From Bacteroidales bacterium (GTDB lineage: Bacteria > Bacteroidota > Bacteroidia > Bacteroidales > F082), in the NCBI GenBank assembly GCA_016281295.1, contig JAEEII010000285.1, positions 1-18,811 on the forward strand: DNA of 18,811 nucleotides, given 5' to 3'. Under the pieces are notes generated by a model. That model was not told the DNA's origin. It saw only the letters and a program-made list of their open reading frames with translations, and did not search any database. Below, one piece after another: positions 9,001-15,706 of the stretch. How positions within the stretch are numbered: position 1 is the stretch's first letter; each line of letters begins with the position of its first letter. A program made the position numbers and the translations under genes.

Positions 9001-9855
9001 GCTCTTGTCGAAGAAATCGATCGTGACTTCGTTGATACATCTCAGTTTAAAAGGATGATTCTTAATAAGCAGGTTTCGCCTACCATCAAGTCTACATTCA
9101 ACCTTCAGTATCGAATGCATCCTGCTATCAATGATGTAATCAGTCAGTTCTATGAGAATGACGAGAGTGGTGGTCTGAAATGTGGGCTCAACCCGGACAT
9201 GGTGGATTCTCCGGATCTTAGTAACCCGGAAAGCCGCTATCACGGTTTCCTGCAGAAAGGATTTATCTCTCCTGATACTCACACGATATGGGTGAATGTG
9301 GATGCTCCGGAAGAATCTGAAGGCACTTCTAAAATCAATATACGTGAAATTATAGCCATAAACATCATCCTGGAGAAACTGAGCACTGCTGAGGGTTTCA
9401 AGGAATATATGGACCATTGGGATACCCTGAAAGAAGAGTATAAACGTAACGAGGAAAAAGAAATCGGCGTGATTAGTTTTTACGGAAGACAAGTTAGCCG
9501 GATCAAAAAGAATGTACGTCCGCGTGCGCGCCAGCTGGGGCTTAGAATAAAAATCAATACGGTGGATAAATTCCAAGGAATGGAAAGGAATATTGTTATC
9601 GTATCAACAGTACGAAGCAATAAGGCGGTCCACGGAACCGGGATTGAAGAAAACCATAAGGCTGGTTTTGCCGACTCTCCTGAGCGCCTTAATGTGGCTC
9701 TCTCCAGAGCTCGTCGCCTCTTGATTGTTGTAGGGAACAAGGATTTCTTCGCCACTATTAAGGACAAGCAGGGCAACTACCTTTACCTGAATGCAATTCG
9801 CGAGATAGAACGTCAAGGAAAAGTAATCGAATACAAAGACCTGATCAATGGATAA
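6013..9855 (+). CDS. UPF1-like superfamily 1 helicase with a large unknown N-terminal region
   Basis: This is a 1280-residue protein. The C-terminal half is an SF1 helicase of the UPF1/DNA2 (AAA_11/AAA_12) type with every motif intact: Walker A GPPGTGKT at 686-693, DEAS at 945-948, GDHRQLPP at 969-976, QYRMHP at 1032-1037, TVDKFQGMER at 1183-1192 and NVALSRARR at 1227-1235. It should unwind or remodel RNA or DNA using ATP. Between motifs Ia and II is a long insertion with a very acidic stretch (about residues 775-812). Residues 1-660 match no family I recognise and probably form substrate or partner-binding domains. ATG 6013 is preferred over the TTG at 6007. The stop overlaps the next start by 8 bp, so it is likely translationally coupled to the PIN/LOTUS protein. 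It is the lead gene of the rightward operon. Confidence 0.92.
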   Translation: MYEDIFNVNDPNEHPHKLVIRYNDRAQTKFDNANKVRFEDIIRTLSNGNWPCFLSKRAEDEFLVSIPLTNPSGQADLVLSYNQIKFSYELQVAHAKKTKFRSSISLPDPAYSLPITAQFIFLTPAESFTDFQAISQMVDLNQKVAALEVPPGMSIEIQQEIWTEFVEAQSQIIDSLNEPFHLDGVPHLSEEMRENGEGVYRYRLDMRLPAKDTNEYYPLREALKEELQIETDIDNDGNSLMRLDDIYRGIDSIISKKFPDRYERDATIGCVVSVLPIPPAVRLSEKLGPVAQLSQRGVFVSASDLKVPFLTLSEQMATEGYSPITMSVLFRITNVQNLWKSPHVEKYGITFSEDRSFKRIGLEYRQKEICLPEPSSASIFLIEMGMGENMENRYAFLESTLKYIYGEENIEKSVFYKFRPVEDTLTNGFSKEEWDDIWRDVYALDYKYNASPSEKGMFISFDFETKEQLEQAISGLESIAKFQIFKSPRDDDFQFKVTTHLTAKKTEKEIFLEKLKKLNGVDFVYDFPYEEDGRMKKKSIYVGRLNGYESTSDHLVLYLPYTLKEEKKQTDFFLKFWKANGSKIDSVHAYLIGDRAKLDWLQDAISKLGTGAAIKGPNNVPVNDKIREFIFDTSKAEPVFRYENTNIEETPEFKDFDKTAVLKLNDSQKKAVLKGIEARDLCMLQGPPGTGKTTVIAELIWQHIRRDQNTRLLLTSETNLAVDNALEKLMNEKAVNPDMARFLSLIKPLRFGKPQKFEEEGKRYSIERIEKWIDDTADIEDDYESEVLSEETAVPDEDEVVVVDVNDNIVQHWMRRIANRSKAGDSRYAEVLKDWTIGLVMPDKDTKIMFRNLYYEHVNVVGSTCSSTGSPGFLLEYLRTFKGLQSEVFRAVKSALYHWKNGSLNDRATIHLAEVFGCDDSLSLPDMQQAIKDACTINFDTVIMDEASKATPPELLMPLCFGRKSIVIGDHRQLPPMLNEKSFKEALMDLNSKKAEALVEEIDRDFVDTSQFKRMILNKQVSPTIKSTFNLQYRMHPAINDVISQFYENDESGGLKCGLNPDMVDSPDLSNPESRYHGFLQKGFISPDTHTIWVNVDAPEESEGTSKINIREIIAINIILEKLSTAEGFKEYMDHWDTLKEEYKRNEEKEIGVISFYGRQVSRIKKNVRPRARQLGLRIKINTVDKFQGMERNIVIVSTVRSNKAVHGTGIEENHKAGFADSPERLNVALSRARRLLIVVGNKDFFATIKDKQGNYLYLNAIREIERQGKVIEYKDLING

Positions 9856-12211
9856 AACTAGCATACAAATCTGCAATCTGCTTCGCGAAGAGAAGAAGCA
9901 ATGTGAGCTATACCTTGGTTATACCCAGTATTATTGGGAATACATGGTTATACCCTACACCGCCGACTGTACGGAAGCGCTGCCGTTGACACTGATGGAT
10001 AAGACCATTTGCGGGCTACTTGATATTGATGGAACTCTTACAACGGCCCAGCTTGGTTCTATTCTTGGTTTGAACGTATGTGACAATCCCGATATCGGAG
10101 AATATCGGGATGCTGCAGAGGCGTCAATTCTTGATAGAGCCATTCGGTCTCTGTTGGAATTTGGAATGATTACCCGCGATTTCAACGACGGAAATATTCA
10201 ATTGACAGACATCGGTCATGAATACTATCGACAGGGAAAGAAATTCCGCACTATCCAGGCACATTCATTTAATGTGTATTTTGACAGAACGACAGGGGTA
10301 CATGGAAAGGCGCGAAAAATCTTTAAAGGCATTCTAGGACGATCAGCTTCCGCTGTTACGCCATCTTCATTCAAGGATGAACAATACTTGAAGACTTTTA
10401 TTCATGAACAGATACCCTCTATTTATGACACGGAGAAAGGTAATTCTTTTACAAATATTTCATGCCCTTCCCTCACCAAACTCATAAAGGTCCCTGTTCA
10501 AATCGGTGTGTTGTACGACGTTATTAATCATGAATTCCGATATTTGGCAGTCCTGGACGAAAAAGTATGTCCTGAACTCACCGAAATCATAGCTGGCAAC
10601 GAAAAGCTTCGCGAAAAAATAGGAGTTCAAGTAAGAGTTCTGCTTCATGGGGCATCCACTGAAATAGATCGTCCAACACAGGAAAAATTTGAGGCTTCCT
10701 TACTGGATGGTGTCGCAACCCTGGAAACCAAAGATGGAATTACATCTATGATTCCTGCCGTAATGGAGCCTGAGGAATTTTGGCAGGGCCTTCCACTCCT
10801 GATTAATGAGAAGGAGACAGAAGTGTTCATCAAGACGGATACTCTTGACCAGGATAAGTGCAAGACAATCATCTCCCTTTGCGAGAGTCGTCCGGAGACT
10901 AATGTATTCCTCTCCTATACAGATTGCGAGACAGAGATTCCATTCAAACATAATCTGTTTCATATTTGGCAGGATGTTGATGGTAATTATATTCTTTGCG
11001 GTTCTAATGTCACTTATGCTATCAAGGGCTTTGTCTTGAATCGTCCCGATGGGGAAATTCTTGCAGATATGGTGTTCCGCTATACAGATACCGAGATTGA
11101 TTCTTCGGTTTTGAAGGGCCCCTTTGCTATAGCTCTCCTTCCAAAGATGATTACAGACACATTGAACTACTTGGATACCGATTTCGATATTACCAAGCGT
11201 TCAGTTAGGTCAATATCATTCTGTGATAGCCGTATTAATGTTTTCGAGGAGTTTCTCAATGAAGAGACTATCTCGCAGGTTCGCACGAAGAAACAAGAGG
11301 TCTTCAACCGTATTAAACTTGCATTTGAAATGACTCTGCTTGATAAACTAGTCGCTATTGTGGCAGAAAAAGACCTTGAGGATATCAGCAAAATTAAGGA
11401 ACTGGAGGAGATTTCTTTAAGGGTCGATGAAATCTTGAAAGAGGGTGATGAAACATATATCAACCTCATGGAGAGCGGTCGCGCCTTCAAACAAACCTTG
11501 AAGGATCGTGAACGCACGATTAAGGACGAGTTGATGGCAAAAACATACATCATTGACACTAACGTCTTCCTCGACGACCCCGAGATTCTTTCAAAGTTCA
11601 AACGCCCTAACCGTGTGGTTCTTTCCGGTCAAGTTCTACAGGAACTCGACAAAAAAAAGAATAAAGCGGAAGATCCCGCAACAGCAGCGAATGCAAGAAA
11701 GGCCGTAGGAGCAATTAATGCTGCAAAGGATAAGGATCGCAAGGCTAAGAAGAAATTCCTGCTTATGGACTATGCTGATATGTCTCTCTTGCCGGAAGAA
11801 CTCCAGACCAAGAAGGGCGATCATTTTATCCTAGGAGTTGCGATGAAGTACCGCGATGCTAATCCATGGATGCTTACTTCAGATAACATTTTGGGGCTTA
11901 CTGCGGAAAGCCTAGGTATCCCCTCGGTCACTTTGGACGAATTCTATAAGAAAAATGGTTTTGAGGCACCTCCGAAGCCAGGTGAGGCTACTGGCGATTC
12001 TGTCCCGAATAATTATATGGAGGTTTATCAGAGACTATATGATCTCAAAGGATTTGTCATTCTATCAAAGTTTGAAAAAGAATGCCGGAAATACGGCATT
12101 ACTGCAGAATCGCTTGGCTTCGGGACTTTTATAGAATTAGTAGAAGCTGATCCAGAACTAACAATCTCGACCAACGCAAAAGGCACAACATATGTAAACC
12201 ACAAACGATAA
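9848..12211 (+). CDS. Winged-helix, PIN nuclease and LOTUS-like domain protein
   Basis: This is a 787-residue protein. Residues 50-130 look like a winged helix ending in LEFGMITRDFNDGNIQLTDIG. Residues 130-560 are unassigned, with a charged helical stretch near 475-560. Residues 566-700 are a PIN domain beginning YIIDTNVFLDDP, with the acidic set D570, E599, D658 and D679, so a metal-dependent ribonuclease is expected. The DTNVFLDDP start resembles the PIN domain attached to PhoH ATPases. The last 72 residues (KGFVILSKFEKECRKYGI, then YGI/GFGTFIELVEADPEL) resemble an OST-HTH/LOTUS RNA-binding domain. The gene is locked between the helicase (8-bp overlap) and the DUF1257 gene (TAATG, 1-bp overlap). 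I infer that the helicase feeds RNA to this nuclease. PIN is secure; LOTUS and the winged helix are by pattern only. Confidence 0.88.
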   Translation: MDKTSIQICNLLREEKKQCELYLGYTQYYWEYMVIPYTADCTEALPLTLMDKTICGLLDIDGTLTTAQLGSILGLNVCDNPDIGEYRDAAEASILDRAIRSLLEFGMITRDFNDGNIQLTDIGHEYYRQGKKFRTIQAHSFNVYFDRTTGVHGKARKIFKGILGRSASAVTPSSFKDEQYLKTFIHEQIPSIYDTEKGNSFTNISCPSLTKLIKVPVQIGVLYDVINHEFRYLAVLDEKVCPELTEIIAGNEKLREKIGVQVRVLLHGASTEIDRPTQEKFEASLLDGVATLETKDGITSMIPAVMEPEEFWQGLPLLINEKETEVFIKTDTLDQDKCKTIISLCESRPETNVFLSYTDCETEIPFKHNLFHIWQDVDGNYILCGSNVTYAIKGFVLNRPDGEILADMVFRYTDTEIDSSVLKGPFAIALLPKMITDTLNYLDTDFDITKRSVRSISFCDSRINVFEEFLNEETISQVRTKKQEVFNRIKLAFEMTLLDKLVAIVAEKDLEDISKIKELEEISLRVDEILKEGDETYINLMESGRAFKQTLKDRERTIKDELMAKTYIIDTNVFLDDPEILSKFKRPNRVVLSGQVLQELDKKKNKAEDPATAANARKAVGAINAAKDKDRKAKKKFLLMDYADMSLLPEELQTKKGDHFILGVAMKYRDANPWMLTSDNILGLTAESLGIPSVTLDEFYKKNGFEAPPKPGEATGDSVPNNYMEVYQRLYDLKGFVILSKFEKECRKYGITAESLGFGTFIELVEADPELTISTNAKGTTYVNHKR

Positions 12212-12840
12212 TGTCCAGATATGAAAGTTCCAGGTTCATCAAGGACCCTAAAGTGATGAACCCAGAGGCTCTCAAGCGAGCTTGCGATACCCTAGGGTGG
12301 AAATACATTCAGAAAGGGGAAGATCTTCTCGTCACCGATTTGGGCGGGAAAGAGAAACTCTACGGAGAATATGCTCTTAAAGTGAGTGGCGGGACTGTCA
12401 CCTACAACAGTTATTACCTCTCGAATGGTAAGGAGTTGGTGGAGGAACTAAAAAATGTGTTCTTTCCCCTCAATGTTGAATACGCACGAGATTCAGTGAT
12501 ACGCTCATTCTCAGCGAATGGTTTTACATATAAAAAGGATTACCGATTCCGACCAACAGAGGAAGTAGCTGATCACTTCAGTATGGTGGGGTATACGGAA
12601 TTACCCGGCGAAGAGGAAAAGCGATACGAAGTGGCATTCAGCATACTCAGAGATGGAACGGTCATCACCGACTCGAACTACCTTCCTGACGATGTTAACG
12701 ACAAGGCCCATAAATCTATGGATAAGTTACAGGAGCTATTCGGTCGTGAAAGAATCATGACTAAAAAACCGGAATACGACATTTTTATTCGGGAACACGG
12801 ACTTACGTCATCTGTTGGAAACAAAACAAAAACAAGATAA
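12211..12840 (+). CDS. DUF1257 (Ycf35-like) fused to DUF2997-like domain
   Basis: This protein has 209 residues. The start MSRYESSRFIKDPKVMNPEA, then LKRACDTLGWKY, parallels the Ycf35/DUF1257 pattern (MSHFSxIxTxIxDxxxLxxALxDLGW). LNVEYARDSVIRSFSANGF near 88-105 parallels the later QRYAYxTVLxxAxxQGF signature. Residues 138-190 resemble DUF2997: a beta pair around FSILRDGTVI, a helix ending LQELFG, and the terminal KKPEYD. In cyanobacteria and other bacteria these are usually separate neighbouring genes next to a Ycf46-type AAA+ ATPase, which is exactly what follows here. The biochemical role of this family is not established as far as I know. It probably acts as a partner or adaptor of the ATPase. 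The stop is 1 nt before the next ATG. Confidence 0.75.
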   Translation: MSRYESSRFIKDPKVMNPEALKRACDTLGWKYIQKGEDLLVTDLGGKEKLYGEYALKVSGGTVTYNSYYLSNGKELVEELKNVFFPLNVEYARDSVIRSFSANGFTYKKDYRFRPTEEVADHFSMVGYTELPGEEEKRYEVAFSILRDGTVITDSNYLPDDVNDKAHKSMDKLQELFGRERIMTKKPEYDIFIREHGLTSSVGNKTKTR

Positions 12841-12841
12841 A

Positions 12842-14470
12842 ATGAATATGGTACAGACAACAGTATATGATGAGATTCGCTCAATGTTGCAAGCTAATTT
12901 CCCTCTTATTTATCTTGCAACCACCGAGTACAATCGTGTTATGCAGAAAGTCCGTTCCCTTTCTTTTTCGTTGGGGTTCAAGGTCAACACTTGGGATAGT
13001 GTTGACGGATTGAAAAAACACACAAGCTTCCCTGGTGGACGCTTAGACAAAGTTCTAGATCATGAGGCGGCAAATGACACAAAGGATGCTTTTGCCCTCT
13101 TGGAATTCATAAGATACGGCCTGGTTCGAGATGGAGATAAGACGCCTGAAGTTTTCGTGCTTGAAGACTTCCATAAATTCTTCACTCAACGTCAAATGCC
13201 AGAAATGCTGAGAAAACTTTCAATGGAGCTGAAAGACAGCAACAAGCACTTGGTATTCATCTCCCCCTTCACGCAGTTTCCTGTGGAGTTGGACAAATAC
13301 ATCACCTTGAAGACTATACCTCTCCCTGATAAAGAGGATCTGTCTCTTAGGCTTGATGCCGTGGCTGGACGAAATGCAGATATCAATCCCGACCTCAAAA
13401 AGTATCTCATTGATTCCGCTTTGGGCTTAACTGATACAGAAGCAGACTTGGCCTTCCGCCTCGCGAAAGAGAAAGACGGCTTCAGGAGCATGAATGCTGT
13501 TCAAGTTATTTCTAGCGAGAAGGAACAGATTATTCGCAAAAGCGGAATTCTTGATTATGTAAAGGTGGACGCATCGCTCGAAAATTCAGTCGGAGGTCTG
13601 GATAGTTTGAAAACTTGGCTGAAGCGTCGCAGTAAGGCTTTTGAAATCAAGGCAAAAGAGTTTGGACTAAAAGAGCCTAAGGGTATTCTTCTTCTTGGAG
13701 TCCCCGGCTGCGGAAAGAGTCTTACCGCGAAATGTATTGCTGCAGAATGGAAGCAACCCCTTCTCAAACTTGATATCGGAAAGGTGTTTTCTATGTATGT
13801 CGGCTCCAGTGAGAATAATATTCGAGAGGCCATCAACACAGCCGAGGCTGTAGCCCCTTGCGTCTTATGGATTGACGAGATAGAGAAAGGTCTGGCAACA
13901 CAGGGCGAGCACGACGGCGGCACAAGCACTCGAGTATTTTCGACCATTCTGACATGGATGCAGGAAAAGACAAAACCTGTGTTTGTTGTAGCGACTGCTA
14001 ATGACATCAGCAGTTTGCCCCCTGAACTATTACGAAAGGGGCGTTTCGATGAAATATTCTTTGTGGATCTTCCAACGAGAGACGAACGTAAAAACATTTT
14101 CAAGATTCATCTTACCAAAAATCATCAAGGATCGGGTGTTGACTTGGATGCAGTTGCGGATCGTACAAGATTTTTTAATGGCGCTGAGATTGAGGAAACT
14201 GTAAAAGAAGCGATGTTCATAGCTTATGTCAACAACCCTAATGCTCCCGCTGTAACAACCAGGGATCTGATGGAGGCTTCATCTAATGTGATTCCGCTTG
14301 CCCAGACTATGAAGACCAAGATTGATGCTCTTCGTCAGTGGGCAAAAGTAAGAGCAAGGTTGGCAAGCTCCACTGAAAACAATGAGGCTGTCGAGAATTC
14401 AATCTCGCTTGACGGCAAGAGTTTCCGCATACCACAGACACGCACCGAGAAATCAGAAGACATTTTCTAG
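12842..14470 (+). CDS. Ycf46-like AAA+ ATPase
   Basis: This is a 542-residue classical AAA ATPase. The N-terminal 250 residues follow the Ycf46 pattern: an opening [18 protein letters not shown], a LEDFHKFF segment, and PLPDKEDL. The AAA module has Walker A GVPGCGKS (286-293), Walker B WIDE (D345, E346), sensor-1 in VVATAND, and the arginine-bearing [17 protein letters not shown]. It is expected to form a hexamer and remodel protein or nucleoprotein complexes. No membrane segment or protease domain is present, so it is not FtsH. The start is set at ATG 12842, one base after the previous stop; an upstream TTG (12815) would overlap the previous gene by 26 bp, and an ATG at 12848 is also possible. 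The pairing with DUF1257/DUF2997 is the known genomic context of Ycf46. Confidence 0.9.
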   Translation: MNMVQTTVYDEIRSMLQANFPLIYLATTEYNRVMQKVRSLSFSLGFKVNTWDSVDGLKKHTSFPGGRLDKVLDHEAANDTKDAFALLEFIRYGLVRDGDKTPEVFVLEDFHKFFTQRQMPEMLRKLSMELKDSNKHLVFISPFTQFPVELDKYITLKTIPLPDKEDLSLRLDAVAGRNADINPDLKKYLIDSALGLTDTEADLAFRLAKEKDGFRSMNAVQVISSEKEQIIRKSGILDYVKVDASLENSVGGLDSLKTWLKRRSKAFEIKAKEFGLKEPKGILLLGVPGCGKSLTAKCIAAEWKQPLLKLDIGKVFSMYVGSSENNIREAINTAEAVAPCVLWIDEIEKGLATQGEHDGGTSTRVFSTILTWMQEKTKPVFVVATANDISSLPPELLRKGRFDEIFFVDLPTRDERKNIFKIHLTKNHQGSGVDLDAVADRTRFFNGAEIEETVKEAMFIAYVNNPNAPAVTTRDLMEASSNVIPLAQTMKTKIDALRQWAKVRARLASSTENNEAVENSISLDGKSFRIPQTRTEKSEDIF

Positions 14471-14476
14471 AGGAGA
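14471..14476 (+). promoter_or_regulatory. Strong Shine-Dalgarno for the S1-domain gene
   Basis: AGGAGA lies 5 nt before the ATG at 14482. The other junctions of this operon rely on overlaps with little purine-rich sequence, so this gene is probably translated independently and at a higher rate. Confidence 0.55.
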
Positions 14477-14481
14477 ACACG

Positions 14482-15522
14482 ATGACAGATTACACGAACA
14501 TTGATTACGCCCCATTATTTAGGGCATATGACAAAGAGACTATAGTTAAAGCTATTGTCGGAGACATTTCCGGAAAGGGGCATCAGGTTTTTGTTCTTGG
14601 CTTCCCTGCCTTTCTCCCTTCCACTCAGGTAAACCCCGAGGATGACGTGGAGACGGGGCGAGAGGTTGATGTTTGTGTCATCAAAATAATGCCTGAAACA
14701 AATAATGTAATCGTTTCTGCGAGGGTCGCCGCCGAGAAAAAAGCATTTCAGGACGCTGAAAAACTTGAGGTCGGTTCTATTGTTACAGCAAAGATAAAGA
14801 GCTTAACTAAATTTGGAGCCTTTGCTTCTATCGGGAAAGTGGATGGTCTTATTCATATAACGGAACTCAGCTATAATAGACTAAATGATCCATCAGAGGT
14901 GGTTGAGATCGGCCAAGAGATTCCCGTGAAAATTATCAACATTTCTGAGGAGGACGAAAATGGCCGACGGAAAATCGAATTAAGCCACAAACAAGCGATT
15001 CCTGATCCATGGGAGTCTTTATCTGTAAATGTTGGTGATATTGTTGATTGCGTTGTGTCTAGAGTTCTGGATTTTGGGCTATTGGTAACACTCGATGGGG
15101 TGAATGCACTAGTTCACCGAACAGAACTATCCTGGAATGGAAAGTCCCCGGAGCCCAAGTCTATAGCAAAAGTGGGTGATTCTTTAAAGGTTAAGATTCT
15201 TTCTATCGATCGGGATAACAAGAAAATAGCCGCAAGTGTTAGAGAGGTTAAAGGAGACCCATGGCAAACACTCGATATTGAAAGGGGCGATGTTATCGAG
15301 GCGGTCGTTACCAACAAAACCAATTTTGGCTTCTTCCTTAAGATTGCAGATGGTATCGAAGGCCTTCTTCATAACAATGATCTGGCATGGAATAGACTGG
15401 ATCGGGATGCCTTGAAGGATTCACTCTCAGTAGGTGATACTGTTCGGGTAGTGCTCCTCGAAATTGACAAGGAGAAACGGAAGATGACGTTCTCCATAAA
15501 ACATTTAGATTCTGAACAATGA
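14482..15522 (+). CDS. Four-S1-domain RNA-binding protein (ribosomal protein S1-like)
   Basis: This 346-residue protein is built of four S1 OB-fold repeats at about 18-85, 95-170, 185-258 and 268-343. The first has the FLPSTQV and NNVIVSARVAAEKKA pattern of ribosomal protein S1 domain 2. Each of the others shows the G-x-I/V ... FGxF/L ... GL(I)H ... W/L-N/S ... GD/Q ... V-K-I pattern. It should bind single-stranded RNA, perhaps mRNA or the ribosome. A housekeeping S1 in Bacteroidota is usually longer (about 6 repeats), so this is more likely a specialised paralogue than rpsA itself; that is inference. It starts 11 nt after the ATPase stop with a strong Shine-Dalgarno and is the last gene before the intrinsic terminator. 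Confidence 0.9.
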   Translation: MTDYTNIDYAPLFRAYDKETIVKAIVGDISGKGHQVFVLGFPAFLPSTQVNPEDDVETGREVDVCVIKIMPETNNVIVSARVAAEKKAFQDAEKLEVGSIVTAKIKSLTKFGAFASIGKVDGLIHITELSYNRLNDPSEVVEIGQEIPVKIINISEEDENGRRKIELSHKQAIPDPWESLSVNVGDIVDCVVSRVLDFGLLVTLDGVNALVHRTELSWNGKSPEPKSIAKVGDSLKVKILSIDRDNKKIAASVREVKGDPWQTLDIERGDVIEAVVTNKTNFGFFLKIADGIEGLLHNNDLAWNRLDRDALKDSLSVGDTVRVVLLEIDKEKRKMTFSIKHLDSEQ

Positions 15523-15551
15523 CCAGTCATAAGTGAAGAATGGTGTTAGAT

Positions 15552-15595
15552 GAGCCTCTTGATGCATAATGGCATTTTGAGGCTCTTTCTTTTTC
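15552..15595 (+). terminator. Intrinsic terminator ending the rightward operon
   Basis: GAGCCTC (15552-15558) pairs with GAGGCTC (15579-15585), with a short inner ATGC/GCAT pairing, and a T-rich run (TTTCTTTTT) follows. It lies 29 nt after the S1 gene stop and separates the operon from the TPR gene. Confidence 0.8.
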
Positions 15596-15659
15596 TAGTA
15601 CCGCCATTATTACGATGAACAACAACTTTTGGGCGAAGAACCAGTTCGCTTAAGCACCA

Positions 15660-15667
15660 TACCTTTG
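15660..15667 (+). promoter_or_regulatory. Candidate -7 element for the TPR/retropepsin gene
   Basis: TACCTTTG matches TAnnTTTG and sits 39 nt before the ATG at 15707. A clear -33 TTG at the expected distance is not seen (the nearest is 28 bp upstream), so the promoter is provisional. Its location after a terminator supports a new transcription unit. Confidence 0.5.
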
Positions 15668-15706
15668 TGCATGAAAGATAACTGATTATTATCCTCTTTC
15701 ACGCAC

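Noticed and set aside
8986..9576. 196-codon open frame on the minus strand
   Set aside because: It lies opposite helicase motifs IV-V, which are clearly coding on the plus strand.
12815..12841. TTG start for the Ycf46-like ATPase
   Set aside because: It would overlap the previous gene by 26 bp and add a lysine/glutamine-rich tail; ATG 12842 follows the stop directly.
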